Assembly: GCF_009711055.1 (NCBI RefSeq)
Contig: NZ_WMJY01000002.1
Coordinates: 1-64,000, forward strand
Source: Myroides pelagicus
Lineage (GTDB): Bacteria > Bacteroidota > Bacteroidia > Flavobacteriales > Flavobacteriaceae
Direction of reading: 5' to 3'
DNA: 64,000 nucleotides
Part shown: in pieces, positions 44,628 through 53,650 of the stretch
Position numbering within the stretch: the first letter of the stretch is position 1
How the letters are laid out: every line of letters begins with the position of its first letter
The notes under the pieces: generated by a model
Seen by the model: the letters and a program-made list of their open reading frames with translations, nothing else
Database searches by the model: none
Told to the model about the DNA's origin: nothing
Made by a program: the position numbers and the translations under genes

Positions 44628-45302
44628 ATGATAGATACTGTAATATTTGATATGGATGGAACTCTAATTGATTCCGAAAAGTTTTGGCAACAAGCAGAAC
44701 GAGAGATTTTCACAAGTCTTGGAGCTGTATGGAAAGAGGAAATAGCCAATCAAACTACAGGGAAAACAGTACGAGAGGTATCGGAATTGTGGTATAGCCT
44801 TTATCCTTGGGAAGGACGTACTTTTGATCAAGTAGAACAAGATGTCATTGATCGAGTAGGAGTCCTTATGCAACAAGATGGCCGGGCAAAAGAAGGGGTT
44901 TTGGAAACGCTTGAATTTCTTTGTGAGAGTGGTATTAAGATTGGTCTAGCTACGAATTCTCCTGTCCAATTAATTCATATCGCCCTAGAGAAGTTAGGTA
45001 TTTCAAAGTATTTTGAAACATTAGTATCTGCCTTCGATGTCCCTGAAGGGAAGCCTGCTCCAGATGTTTATCTTAAAGCTGCGAAAGACTTAGGGTCATT
45101 ACCTAAGAATTGCATAGCTGTAGAGGACTCTATTACAGGGTCAAAAGCGGGTAGCAATGCTGGAATGACTGTTGTAGCAATACCTGATAACCTTCCGTTT
45201 GATGACATTCGTTTTGACTTTGTTGATTACAAATTGCATAGTATGAAAGAGTTTTCGGATCGCATAAGTGGTGTTTTAAAAAAAGGTATATTAGAGTCTT
45301 AA
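44628..45302 (+). CDS. HAD-superfamily phosphatase (HxpB/YniC-like)
   Basis: A 224-residue HAD-IA phosphatase. The nucleophile motif VIFDMDGTLIDSE starts at residue 4, followed by a helical cap, motif II IGLATNSP, Lys in EGKPAPDVY and AVEDSITGSKAG. It resembles hexitol phosphatase HxpB (sugar-phosphate substrates), but the substrate is not proven. ATG 44628 is favoured; ATGs at 44601 and 44616 lie at or very near the probable transcription start. The T9SS plug gene starts 13 bases downstream. Confidence 0.86.
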   Translation: MIDTVIFDMDGTLIDSEKFWQQAEREIFTSLGAVWKEEIANQTTGKTVREVSELWYSLYPWEGRTFDQVEQDVIDRVGVLMQQDGRAKEGVLETLEFLCESGIKIGLATNSPVQLIHIALEKLGISKYFETLVSAFDVPEGKPAPDVYLKAAKDLGSLPKNCIAVEDSITGSKAGSNAGMTVVAIPDNLPFDDIRFDFVDYKLHSMKEFSDRISGVLKKGILES

Positions 45303-45315
45303 AAAAAATATCATT

Positions 45316-46569
45316 ATGTCATTACGCGTCTTTTTTTCTATTATTGCTTTACTCTTAATGATTGTGACTCGTGGACAAGTGCCTCAAAACAAGACGGCGG
45401 ACTATATTAAATCAGCTGGTTTTGTAAGAGGAAACCAATCTACTTTTCCTCACTTTAAACTGGGAGAATCATTTACTTTAGAGTTTGATGATCTGTATGC
45501 AGATGAAGGTAATTACTATTATCGTGTCATTGCTTATAATTATGATTGGTCACCTTCTGACTTGCGTAAGATTGAATATGTAACAGGAATGGACAATCAA
45601 CGTATTCGTACGTATGAAAATTCATTCAATACTTTACAGGATTATACACATTACTCTTTAACTCTTCCTAATACACAGTACTCAATAACGAAGAGTGGTA
45701 ATTATACTTTGGAGATTTACGATGATAATAATGAAGTTGTCATTCGTAGAAAGTTTGTTTTGTATGAAGATGCAATCAATGTACCTATTCAAGTAAAACG
45801 TACGAGAAACTTGGAGTTTTATGATACTAAGCAACGACTTGAATTCACGGTGCCATTAGGGGATGTAGAATATCAGAATCCTTTAAAAAATATAAGAGTG
45901 GCCATTTTTCAAAATGGTCGTTGGGATACATTCTTGAAAGATATTACTCCTCAATATACAGTTGCTACTGATTTAGTTTATAAGTATGATGCAGAAACAC
46001 AGTTTTGGGGGGATAATCAATATTTGAATTTTGACAATAGTGATATTCGTCAAGTTAATAATATGATTGGCGCAACTAATGTAACGAATGGAATATACAA
46101 TACTTATTTACATATTAATGATAGTCGTCGCGATAAGACTTATACTTATTTTCCAGATTTGAATGGACATTTTTATCCGAGAACAATTAATAAGTTTAAA
46201 AAAGTAGCAATTGAGGGTGAGTATAGTTGGGTTTATTTTACTTATAGTCCACCTCTTGATATGCCTGTGGGATCAGATTACTATGTTACAGGAATGTTTA
46301 ATGATTATGAATTGACTGCTACAAATAAGTTGGAGCTTAATGATGAGACTGGATTGTATGAGAAAGCTATTCTAATCAAACAGGGTTTTACCAATTTTAA
46401 ATATACAGTAACGGTAAATGGAAAAGTAGCTCCAGAATGGAATGCAGATGGAAACTTTGCTTTTACGACTAATACTTACCAAGTTATCGTTTATTACAGA
46501 GGAACATTAGATAGGTATGACAGAGCGATAGGATACGGTTTTGTCAATGCACAAGATATTACTTATTAA
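45316..46569 (+). CDS. Type IX secretion system plug protein (DUF5103)
   Basis: A 417-residue exported protein with a signal peptide (about 1-20, VTRGQ end). It matches the DUF5103 family, whose Flavobacterium member was seen to close the periplasmic face of the SprA translocon as the T9SS plug. Conserved stretches include the opening PQNKTADYIKSAGFVRGNQS, RVIAYNYDWSPSDL and the IPG-type beta-sandwich regions. The end is YDRAIGYGFVNAQDITY. T9SS is restricted to Bacteroidota, which supports the taxonomic placement. No other T9SS gene lies in the window. Confidence 0.9.
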   Translation: MSLRVFFSIIALLLMIVTRGQVPQNKTADYIKSAGFVRGNQSTFPHFKLGESFTLEFDDLYADEGNYYYRVIAYNYDWSPSDLRKIEYVTGMDNQRIRTYENSFNTLQDYTHYSLTLPNTQYSITKSGNYTLEIYDDNNEVVIRRKFVLYEDAINVPIQVKRTRNLEFYDTKQRLEFTVPLGDVEYQNPLKNIRVAIFQNGRWDTFLKDITPQYTVATDLVYKYDAETQFWGDNQYLNFDNSDIRQVNNMIGATNVTNGIYNTYLHINDSRRDKTYTYFPDLNGHFYPRTINKFKKVAIEGEYSWVYFTYSPPLDMPVGSDYYVTGMFNDYELTATNKLELNDETGLYEKAILIKQGFTNFKYTVTVNGKVAPEWNADGNFAFTTNTYQVIVYYRGTLDRYDRAIGYGFVNAQDITY

Positions 46570-46754
46570 TGCGTCTTTAGTAGGATTAATTCTCTACAAA
46601 CGACAGTAGTCGCTAAACTGACTGAAGTATTGGATTTTTAGTCTTTTTACTGTAAAAGGTTTTTTTATCATTTACTTTAAAAGCATTTTAACCTTATTCA
46701 TTGTGGATTCTATAAGTAAATGTTTAGTTTTGAACTGTCATTATAGCAATAATT

Positions 46755-47141
46755 ATGATTACGAAGGTAACCAAAGGGGTGAAGATATCTGTTAAGACGA
46801 ACTACGAAGGGAGTTTTTACAGAAAAAATAAGCTTAGTTATGCTTTTACATATGAAATAACTATTGAAAATAATTCCGATAGAATGATTCAAATTGATTC
46901 CCGATTTTGGAAGATATTTGATGTGTCTAAAGGGTATGAGTACATTGAAGGAGACGGTATAGTTGGTAAGCAACCAATTTTGCTCCCCAATGATGTACAC
47001 AGCTATCAAAGTGGGTGTGTTTTAAGTTCAGCTATGGGATCTATGGAAGGAAACTATCTTGTGGAAGATTTAATTGATAAGGAGCAGTTTAAAGTGGTTA
47101 TACCTCGCTTTCAATTGATCGCACCATTTAGTATGAACTAA
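46755..47141 (+). CDS. apaG: ApaG domain protein
   Basis: A 128-residue protein of the ApaG family, a small beta-sandwich. The conserved strings are YAFTYEITIENNSDRMIQ, SRFWKIFD and the ending PRFQLIAPFSMN. It was linked in enterobacteria to cobalt/magnesium resistance, but the mechanism is unclear. It stands 185 bases after the plug gene, with a short gap before pruA. Length is standard. Confidence 0.93.
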   Translation: MITKVTKGVKISVKTNYEGSFYRKNKLSYAFTYEITIENNSDRMIQIDSRFWKIFDVSKGYEYIEGDGIVGKQPILLPNDVHSYQSGCVLSSAMGSMEGNYLVEDLIDKEQFKVVIPRFQLIAPFSMN

Positions 47142-47164
47142 ACATTATATCCTTATTTTTTATA

Positions 47165-47172
47165 TATATTTG
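47165..47172 (+). promoter_or_regulatory. Putative -7 element (TATATTTG) of the pruA gene
   Basis: A TAnnTTTG match, 42 bases before the start codon. The surrounding AT-rich sequence makes chance matches possible. Confidence 0.4.
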
Positions 47173-47213
47173 TAATAATTCAATTTTTAATAAACTACAT
47201 AAACTTTAAAAAT

Positions 47214-48839
47214 ATGCCAAAAGGAATCTACAATGTTCCCAAAGCTTTTAACGAGCCTGTAAAAACATATGCTCCAGGGACTAAAGAGAGAGAATTAACT
47301 TTAAACTCTTTCAAAGAGCAATATAATTCTCAAGTTGATATTCCATTATATATCGGTGGAGAAGAAATTAGAACCGGAAATACAAAAGACTTATTTCCTC
47401 CTTTTGATCACAAACATAAATTAGGTGTTTATCATCAAGCGGACAAAGCTTTAGTTGAGAAAGCAGTTTCTACAGCATTGGAGGCTAAAAAGAAATGGGC
47501 AGCTATGCCATGGGAGCACAGAGCTTCTATTTTCTTAAAAGCAGCTGAGTTATTAGCAGGACCATACCGTGCAAAAATCAATGCAGCAACAATGATTGCT
47601 CAAGCAAAAACGCTTCACCAAGCGGAAATTGATTCAGCATGTGAGTTTATTGACTTCTTAAGATTTAATGTAGAGTATATGACTCAGATTTATTCAGAAC
47701 AACCAACGTCTACTGATGGTGTTTGGAATAGGTTAGAGCACAGACCATTAGAAGGGTTTGTATACGCTATTACTCCATTTAACTTTACTGCAATTGCTGG
47801 TAACTTACCTACTTCTGTAGCTATGATGGGTAACGTAGTTGTATGGAAACCATCTGCAACTCAAATTTACTCTGCTAGAGTAATTGTTGAGGTGCTTAAA
47901 GAAGCTGGTCTTCCTGACGGTGTAATTAACGTAGTATATGGTAATTCAGCAATGATTACAGATACTTTATTAGCAAGTCCTGACTTTGCGGGTATTCACT
48001 TTACAGGTTCTACAGGAGTATTTAATAGTATGTGGGCTAAAATTGGTCAAAACATTAATAACTATAAGACTTACCCAAGAATTGTTGGTGAGACTGGTGG
48101 TAAAGATTTCGTAGTTGCACATCCATCTGCTTGTCCAAAAGAGGTTGCTGTGGCATTGACTAGAGGAGCTTTTGAATATCAAGGACAAAAATGTTCGGCT
48201 GCTTCTAGAGCGTATGTTCCTGCTTCTATGTGGAATCAAGTGAAAGATTATATGGCTGCTGATTTAGCTACGATTAAAATGGGAACTCCAGAAGACCCTA
48301 CAAACTTTGTGTCTTCAGTTATTTCTGAAGGTTCTTTCGATAAATTGGCTAAAGCGATTGATGAAGCAAATGCTGCATCTGATGCTGAAGTTGTATTAGG
48401 AGGTAAATATGATAAGTCTGTGGGATATTTTATTGAGCCTACAGTTATTTTAACTTCTAACCCTAAATATGATACAATGCAAACTGAGTTGTTTGGACCT
48501 GTATTAACTATCTATGTTTACGAAGATACTAAATGGGAAGAAACTTTAAAATTAGTTGATGAAACTTCAGCTTATGCATTGACAGGGGCTATTTTTGCTA
48601 AATGTCGTTATGCAGTAGTTGAAGCTACTAAAGCTTTAGAAAATGCTGCTGGTAATTTCTATATCAATGACAAACCAACAGGTGCTGTTGTAGGACAACA
48701 ACCTTTCGGTGGTGCTAGAGCATCTGGTACTAACGATAAGGCTGGATCTATCTTGAACTTACTTCGTTGGGTATCTCCTAGAACGATTAAAGAAACTTTC
48801 GTTCCTGCAACTGATTATAAATATCCATTCTTAGGATAA
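47214..48839 (+). CDS. pruA: L-glutamate gamma-semialdehyde dehydrogenase
   Basis: A 541-residue aldehyde dehydrogenase that oxidises glutamate semialdehyde to glutamate, the second step of proline catabolism. The catalytic Glu lies in VGETGGKD and the catalytic Cys in YQGQKCSAASR. The cofactor strings ITPFNFTAIAGNL and HFTGSTGVFNSMW are also intact. The N-terminal extension (1-60) is typical of the monofunctional enzyme. The proline dehydrogenase partner is not in the window. A strong terminator follows. Confidence 0.96.
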   Translation: MPKGIYNVPKAFNEPVKTYAPGTKERELTLNSFKEQYNSQVDIPLYIGGEEIRTGNTKDLFPPFDHKHKLGVYHQADKALVEKAVSTALEAKKKWAAMPWEHRASIFLKAAELLAGPYRAKINAATMIAQAKTLHQAEIDSACEFIDFLRFNVEYMTQIYSEQPTSTDGVWNRLEHRPLEGFVYAITPFNFTAIAGNLPTSVAMMGNVVVWKPSATQIYSARVIVEVLKEAGLPDGVINVVYGNSAMITDTLLASPDFAGIHFTGSTGVFNSMWAKIGQNINNYKTYPRIVGETGGKDFVVAHPSACPKEVAVALTRGAFEYQGQKCSAASRAYVPASMWNQVKDYMAADLATIKMGTPEDPTNFVSSVISEGSFDKLAKAIDEANAASDAEVVLGGKYDKSVGYFIEPTVILTSNPKYDTMQTELFGPVLTIYVYEDTKWEETLKLVDETSAYALTGAIFAKCRYAVVEATKALENAAGNFYINDKPTGAVVGQQPFGGARASGTNDKAGSILNLLRWVSPRTIKETFVPATDYKYPFLG

Positions 48840-48855
48840 TCTATATTTAGAATAC

Positions 48856-48888
48856 AAAAAAGACCTCTCAAAAGAGGTCTTTTTTTTG
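48856..48888 (+). terminator. Terminator of pruA
   Basis: A 13-bp stem (AAAAAAGACCTCT with AGAGGTC plus T run) with a 4-base loop, followed by eight T. Confidence 0.93.
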
Positions 48889-48905
48889 CATATAGTATAA
48901 ATAAA

Positions 48906-48931
48906 AAGGCAAGTCTAATATGACTCGCCTT
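48906..48931 (-). terminator. Terminator of rsmG
   Basis: A 10-bp stem (AAGGCAAGTC with GACTCGCCTT, one mismatch) and a 6-base loop; the A run at 48903-48907 gives the minus-strand T tract. It lies 23 bases after the rsmG stop. Confidence 0.75.
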
Positions 48932-48953
48932 CATTATTTCTAGGTGATTTCTT

Positions 48954-49583
48954 CTATCCTTTGTATTTTAAAGGTAAATACACTACTTTTTTTGTATCGA
49001 AAAATTCATCATCAAAAATATTCTTCAATTCGAATTCGACAGCTTTAGGAAAGTCCTTTAACTCTTCTGTTAGGTCTCCTCCTTTTAGGTAGAGAATACC
49101 ATTCGTAAATTCGTGATTGTTCTCTTTCTTAGTTTTATGTCTAATCCAGCTTACAAAGTCTGGCATATTGGTCACTGCACGACTTACGATGAAGTCAAAC
49201 TTCTCATCAACTGTTTCAGCTCTTTTTTGTTCAGCAACAACATTCTTTAATTCTAAAGCATTGATAACTTCGTTAACAACGCGTATTTTTTTTGCGATAA
49301 TATCTATTAGGTAGAATTTTGTTTCGGGATATAAAATAGCTAAAGGAATCCCTGGGAATCCTCCCCCAGTACCAACATCTAATATTGAGGCACCTGGTAA
49401 AAACTCCATCACTTTAGCAATGCCTAAAGAATGCAAAACGTGTTTTGTATATAATTCGTGTATATCTTTTCGCGAGATTACATTAATCTTAGCGTTCCAT
49501 TCAGTATATACTTCCTCTAGTTTTTCGAACTGTGAAATCTGTTCAGGTGTTAGATTTGGAAAATGTTTTAAAATTTCTTCCAT
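48954..49583 (-). CDS. rsmG: 16S rRNA (guanine-527-N7) methyltransferase RsmG
   Basis: A 209-residue SAM-dependent methyltransferase acting on G527 of 16S rRNA. Conserved strings are AKINVISRKDIHELYTKHVL, then SILDVGTGGGFPGIPLAI (motif I), FYLIDIIAKKIRVVN and FDFIVSRAVTNMPDF. Length matches the family. It is a single gene converging with pruA and divergent from the aminotransferase. Loss of this gene gives low-level streptomycin resistance in other bacteria; here it is intact. Confidence 0.96.
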   Translation of the reverse strand: MEEILKHFPNLTPEQISQFEKLEEVYTEWNAKINVISRKDIHELYTKHVLHSLGIAKVMEFLPGASILDVGTGGGFPGIPLAILYPETKFYLIDIIAKKIRVVNEVINALELKNVVAEQKRAETVDEKFDFIVSRAVTNMPDFVSWIRHKTKKENNHEFTNGILYLKGGDLTEELKDFPKAVEFELKNIFDDEFFDTKKVVYLPLKYKG

Positions 49584-49660
49584 GACTTAAATTTTGGTAA
49601 AAGTAGCCTTTTTATGGGGAAAAATTTAATAGAAAAAGAAAATATGAAGTATTATTAATT

Positions 49661-49668
49661 ACCTTTGG
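49661..49668 (+). promoter_or_regulatory. Putative -7 element (TACCTTTG) of the aminotransferase gene
   Basis: A perfect TAnnTTTG, 34 bases before the start codon. Confidence 0.5.
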
Positions 49669-49701
49669 TAGGTTAAGAATAAAAAAGTAACTGTATTTGG
49701 C

Positions 49702-50892
49702 ATGAATAATAAGTTTTTATCTGATAGAATCCAAAGTCTTACAACTTCTCAGACTTTGGCAATGGCTGCAAAAGCTAGAGAATTAAAATCACAAGGGAAA
49801 GACATTATCAGTCTTAGTTTAGGAGAACCAGACTTTAATGCTCCCGAATTTATTAAGGATTCAGCTATACAGGCTATTAAAGAGAACTATAGTAAATATC
49901 CTCCAGTAGATGGTTACCCTGAGTTAAAAGAAGCAATTAGCAAAAAGTTTAAAAGAGATAATAATTTGAATTATTCTCCTAGCCAGATTGTTGTTTCTAC
50001 TGGGGCTAAACAATCATTGTACAATGTAGCTCAAGTAATGATTAACCCTGGTGATGAAGTGGTTATTCCAGCTCCATATTGGGTTAGTTACGCTGAGATT
50101 GTAAAGATTGCAGGTGGTATTCCAGTTGAAGTTACGACGTCTATTGATAGTGATTTTAAAATTACTCCAGCACAACTGGATCAAGCGATTACACCAAAGA
50201 CAAAAATGATCTGGTTCTGCTCTCCTTGTAATCCTAGTGGATCTGTTTACAGTAAAGAAGAGTTTGAAGCTTTAGCAGAGATATTGAATAAGTATCCTGA
50301 TGTTTTTATTTTATCAGATGAGATTTACGAACATATCAACTTTACAGGTTCGCATTGTAGTATTGGTACAATAGGTAATTTGAACGAACGTACAATTACA
50401 GTAAATGGTATTGCTAAGGCATTTGCTATGACAGGATACCGTATTGGTTATATTGGTGCGCCTGAGTTCATTGCTAAAGCATGTACTAAAATTCAGGGAC
50501 AAGTAACTTCAGGTGCCAATAGTATTGCTCAACGTGCTACTATAACGGCTTTAGAAGCTGATCCTAGTGTATTAAACGAGATGGTACAAGCTTTTAAAAA
50601 TAGAAGAGACTTAGTTGTAGGCTTATTACGTGACATTCCTGGTGTAAAGATTAACGTTCCAGAGGGAGCTTTCTATGTATTCCCAGATATTTCAGCTTTC
50701 TTTGGTAAGACACTAAATGGGGTGCATATAAAAGATGCTAATGACTTTTCAATGTATTTACTTGACAAAGCAAATGTTGCAACAGTAACAGGTGAAGCTT
50801 TCGGTAATCCAAACTGTGTACGGATGTCTTATGCGACTAGCGAAGACCAATTGAAAGAAGCATTCAGAAGAATTAGAGAAGTACTTGTTTAA
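49702..50892 (+). CDS. Pyridoxal-phosphate aminotransferase, aspartate aminotransferase type
   Basis: A 396-residue fold-type I aminotransferase. Lys239 in NGIAKAFAMTGYRIGY is the Schiff-base lysine, Asp206 in LSDEIYEHI contacts the cofactor nitrogen, and GAKQSLYN plus CSPCNPSG are conserved cofactor and substrate loops. The C-terminal Arg of the substrate carboxylate site lies in VRMSYAT. It is of the Ib aspartate/prephenate aminotransferase type; donor and acceptor are not provable from sequence. A Crp/Fnr-type regulator follows after 45 bases. Confidence 0.93.
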   Translation: MNNKFLSDRIQSLTTSQTLAMAAKARELKSQGKDIISLSLGEPDFNAPEFIKDSAIQAIKENYSKYPPVDGYPELKEAISKKFKRDNNLNYSPSQIVVSTGAKQSLYNVAQVMINPGDEVVIPAPYWVSYAEIVKIAGGIPVEVTTSIDSDFKITPAQLDQAITPKTKMIWFCSPCNPSGSVYSKEEFEALAEILNKYPDVFILSDEIYEHINFTGSHCSIGTIGNLNERTITVNGIAKAFAMTGYRIGYIGAPEFIAKACTKIQGQVTSGANSIAQRATITALEADPSVLNEMVQAFKNRRDLVVGLLRDIPGVKINVPEGAFYVFPDISAFFGKTLNGVHIKDANDFSMYLLDKANVATVTGEAFGNPNCVRMSYATSEDQLKEAFRRIREVLV

Positions 50893-50937
50893 TGTTAATT
50901 AATTGACTCTTTTTAAAGAGTAATTTATTCATTTAGT

Positions 50938-51516
50938 GTGGATTTATTATTAAAGAACATAGCAAATCATATACACCTGACTAAGGAAGAAGAAGCAATT
51001 GTCTTAGCTTCATTCGAAACAGTTAAGGTACCGGCTAAGTCAATGATATTGAAAGCAGGGGAGGTTTGCGTTTCGTCTTCATTTGTTCTTTCGGGTATTT
51101 TACGAAATTATTGTGTCGATGAACAGGCTGTTGAGCACACGATGAGCTTTGCGACGACAAACTGGTGGGTGGCTGATATGTATAGTTTTTTATCTCAGAA
51201 AGAGGGAGGGTCTTATATAGAGGCTGTTGAAGATGCAATTATCATGACACTAACGCGAGAAAACCAAATAAAATTATTTGATCACGTACCTAAAATGGAA
51301 AGGTATTTTCGTATCTTGATTGAACGATCATTAGTAGCAAATCAACAAAGGCTAATGGATAACCTATCTTTACCTGCAGAGATTAGGTATGAGCACTTCT
51401 GTCAGCGATATGCGACTATCAAGTATGCTCTACCTCAAAAACAGATTGCTTCATACTTAGGGATAACTCCTGAGTTTTTCAGTAAAATGAAAAAGCGAAT
51501 GTTGACAGGTAAATAA
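50938..51516 (+). CDS. Crp/Fnr family regulator with cyclic-nucleotide-binding-like domain
   Basis: A 192-residue transcription factor. The N-terminal cupin-like effector domain covers about 10-120; no cAMP-type RxS binding motif was seen, so a different or no ligand is likely. The C-terminal helix-turn-helix is LPQKQIASYLGITPEFFSKM, a compact version typical of Bacteroidota members. The start is a GTG at 50938, since no in-frame ATG lies upstream before a stop. The targets are unknown; the adjacent aminotransferase is a possible one. It ends at a bidirectional terminator. Confidence 0.87.
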   Translation: MDLLLKNIANHIHLTKEEEAIVLASFETVKVPAKSMILKAGEVCVSSSFVLSGILRNYCVDEQAVEHTMSFATTNWWVADMYSFLSQKEGGSYIEAVEDAIIMTLTRENQIKLFDHVPKMERYFRILIERSLVANQQRLMDNLSLPAEIRYEHFCQRYATIKYALPQKQIASYLGITPEFFSKMKKRMLTGK

Positions 51517-51550
51517 AATATATGTCTATTTTTTAATGTGTTTTATAAAT

Positions 51551-51586
51551 AAAAAGACCATGCTCTAATTAGCATGGTCTTTTTTG
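51551..51586. terminator. Bidirectional terminator between Crp/Fnr and gpmI genes
   Basis: A 14-bp stem (AAAAAGACCATGCT / AGCATGGTCTTTTT) with a 6-base loop and T/A runs on both sides, between convergent genes. Confidence 0.93.
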
Positions 51587-51588
51587 TT

Positions 51589-53106
51589 TTATACCAGTGA
51601 ATATCTTGTCATCTCTTTTGGTTGTTCTACCCCGATTAACTTTAATATGGTAGGAGCTAAATCTCCAAGTACTCCATTTTTAATCTCTTTAATATCCTTA
51701 TCAACTAAGATAATTGGAACAGGATTGGTGGTATGAGCAGTATTTGGTGTCCCATCAGGATTAATCATTACTTCACAGTTACCGTGATCAGCTAATATGA
51801 TTACTGTGTATTCATTTTCAATAGCAGTTTCTACTACTTCTTTCACACATTGGTCTACCGCTTCACAAGCTTGAATAGCCGCACTCATTACTCCCGTATG
51901 TCCTACCATGTCCCCATTAGCAAAATTAAGACATACAAAGTCAGCTTCTCGCTTACGTAATTCAGGTATAAGTGCATTCTTAAGATCATAAGCACTCATT
52001 TCAGGCTTTAAATCATAAGTTGCTACTTTGGGTGAAGGACATAAAATACGTTGCTCTCCGTCGAATGGCAATTCTCTACCTCCAGAGAAGAAGAAAGTTA
52101 CGTGTGGATATTTTTCAGTTTCAGCAATGCGTATTTGTTTTTTATTGTGTTTTTCTAGTACTTCACCTAGTGTATTTTCTAAGTTTGCCTTGTCATATAC
52201 AACATGAACATTTTTAAAGGTATCATCATAGTTTGTCAATGTAACAAAATACAACGGTAATTTGTGCATATCTTGTTCTGGGAAATCTTCTTGAGAAAGT
52301 ACTTGTGTTAATTCACGTCCACGGTCAGTACGGAAGTTGAAAAAGATTACCACATCATCAGCTTCTATATTACCTATTGGTTTGTCATTTGTGTCAACGA
52401 TTACTACTGGTTTTAAGAATTCATCAGTAATGTCGTTTGCATAACTTTGTTGTACAGCTTCGACTGGATTAGTAGCATGAGTTCCTTGTCCATTGACAAG
52501 TAAGTGGTAGGCAAGAGCAACGCGTTCCCATCTTTTATCTCTATCCATCGCGTAGTATCTACCTACGAGAGAAGCTAATTTCGCTGTAGTGCCAACGAGT
52601 TTTTCTTCTAACTCTGCTACGTGCTTAACACCTGACTTTGGATCTACATCTCTACCATCAGTAAAAGCATGTATAAATACGTTTTCAACTTGTGCGTCAC
52701 TAGCAGCTTTTACTAATCCATATAAGTGTTGTTCATGCGAATGGACACCACCATCTGAAAGTAGACCTAAGAAATGAACTTTTTTATTGTTTTTCTTAGC
52801 ATATTCAAAGGCATTTTGTAATTCAATTTCTTTTGCAATATCATTACTTTCAACAGCCATATTGATTTTTACTAAGTCTTGGTAGACTATTCTACCAGCA
52901 CCAAGGTTCATGTGACCAACTTCAGAGTTTCCCATCTGCCCTTCAGGAAGACCTACATTTAAACCATCTGTTAGAACATAAGTATTTGGATATTTTTGAT
53001 ATAGAGAATCAATATAAGGAGTATTTGCGTGTTCGATAGCTGATACTTTTGGATCTTGTGTTTGTCCCCAACCATCTAAAATCATTAAGATTACCTTTTT
53101 ATTCAT
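51589..53106 (-). CDS. gpmI: 2,3-bisphosphoglycerate-independent phosphoglycerate mutase
   Basis: A 505-residue glycolytic enzyme interconverting 3- and 2-phosphoglycerate with two manganese ions. Asp11 (LDGWG) and Ser61 (MGNSEVGHMNLGAGR) start the phosphatase core; Ser61 is the phosphorylated residue. IHAFTDGRDVDPKSG, NFRTDRGRELTQ, CLNFANGDMVGHTG and LADHGN complete the metal and substrate sites. Length matches the family (about 510). A single gene with its own terminator. Confidence 0.97.
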   Translation of the reverse strand: MNKKVILMILDGWGQTQDPKVSAIEHANTPYIDSLYQKYPNTYVLTDGLNVGLPEGQMGNSEVGHMNLGAGRIVYQDLVKINMAVESNDIAKEIELQNAFEYAKKNNKKVHFLGLLSDGGVHSHEQHLYGLVKAASDAQVENVFIHAFTDGRDVDPKSGVKHVAELEEKLVGTTAKLASLVGRYYAMDRDKRWERVALAYHLLVNGQGTHATNPVEAVQQSYANDITDEFLKPVVIVDTNDKPIGNIEADDVVIFFNFRTDRGRELTQVLSQEDFPEQDMHKLPLYFVTLTNYDDTFKNVHVVYDKANLENTLGEVLEKHNKKQIRIAETEKYPHVTFFFSGGRELPFDGEQRILCPSPKVATYDLKPEMSAYDLKNALIPELRKREADFVCLNFANGDMVGHTGVMSAAIQACEAVDQCVKEVVETAIENEYTVIILADHGNCEVMINPDGTPNTAHTTNPVPIILVDKDIKEIKNGVLGDLAPTILKLIGVEQPKEMTRYSLV

Positions 53107-53320
53107 AGCTATATAATATTTAATCGTGTATGTAGTACAAAGTTACGTATTCCTTAGCCGAAGTGCATAATGAATGAGCTAAATACTTTATTTAAATGTT
53201 AGTTTTATTTTGAAGTTAGCCTTGTACTGATTAGTTTGTTTTTATACTATGTATTGGACAAATAGTCGAAGTAATTGATATTTAAATGATCGTATTTGTA
53301 TTAGAGCGTGAAACCTAGTT
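53107..53320. other. AT-rich intergenic sequence upstream of gpmI
   Basis: No gene or clear element recognised; it must hold the gpmI promoter on the minus strand. It runs into the repeat/IS remnant region. Confidence 0.5.
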
Positions 53321-53373
53321 AGGTAGCAAAGTCTAGGTAGCAAAGTCTAGGTGTAAAGTCTAGGTGTAAAGTC
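53321..53373. repeat. Short direct tandem repeats, two variant pairs
   Basis: Two copies of AGGTAGCAAAGTCT (53321-53334, 53335-53348) are followed by two shorter variants AGGTGTAAAGTC(T) (53349-53361, 53362-53373). All share AGGT and AAAGTC. There are no spacers, so it is not CRISPR. The stop codon of the transposase remnant lies inside the array. Confidence 0.85.
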
Positions 53374-53631
53374 ACCAGTAAATCTATTACTGTAATTTTT
53401 GATTGGGATAGGTTTGCTAGTGTCTATATAGTCTTCATTTTTAGAGCGCCATACAGAAGTAATCATCATTAATATGACTAGTTTTTCAAGGTTGATAATT
53501 TTTTGTAAGAGTTTATCTACTTTGATCAATCTACTTGTTTTGAGAGTCTTAAATATTGTTTCAACCTGCCATTTTATATTATAAGTATCTATAATAACTT
53601 CCGCTAATGTAAATTGTAAATTAGCATAAAG
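53347..53631 (-). pseudogene. IS4-type transposase C-terminal remnant
   Basis: An open frame of about 94 codons bounded by stops reads TLAEVIIDTYNIKWQVETIF and then KTLKTSRLIKVDKLLQKIIN. Y-N-I-K-W-Q-V-E-T-I-F-K-T-L-K fits the IS4 YREK signature (Y, x2, R/K, x3, E, x6, K) with Lys in place of Arg. The third catalytic acid (Glu) is therefore retained, but the N-terminal two thirds with the two Asp residues are missing, so the gene is dead. No matching terminal inverted repeats or target duplication were found around it. Confidence 0.72.
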
Positions 53632-53650
53632 TCAAATCTAAAAAGGAAAA

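Noticed and set aside
53321..53373. Possible CRISPR array
   Set aside because: Four units directly abut with no spacers, and no cas genes are present.
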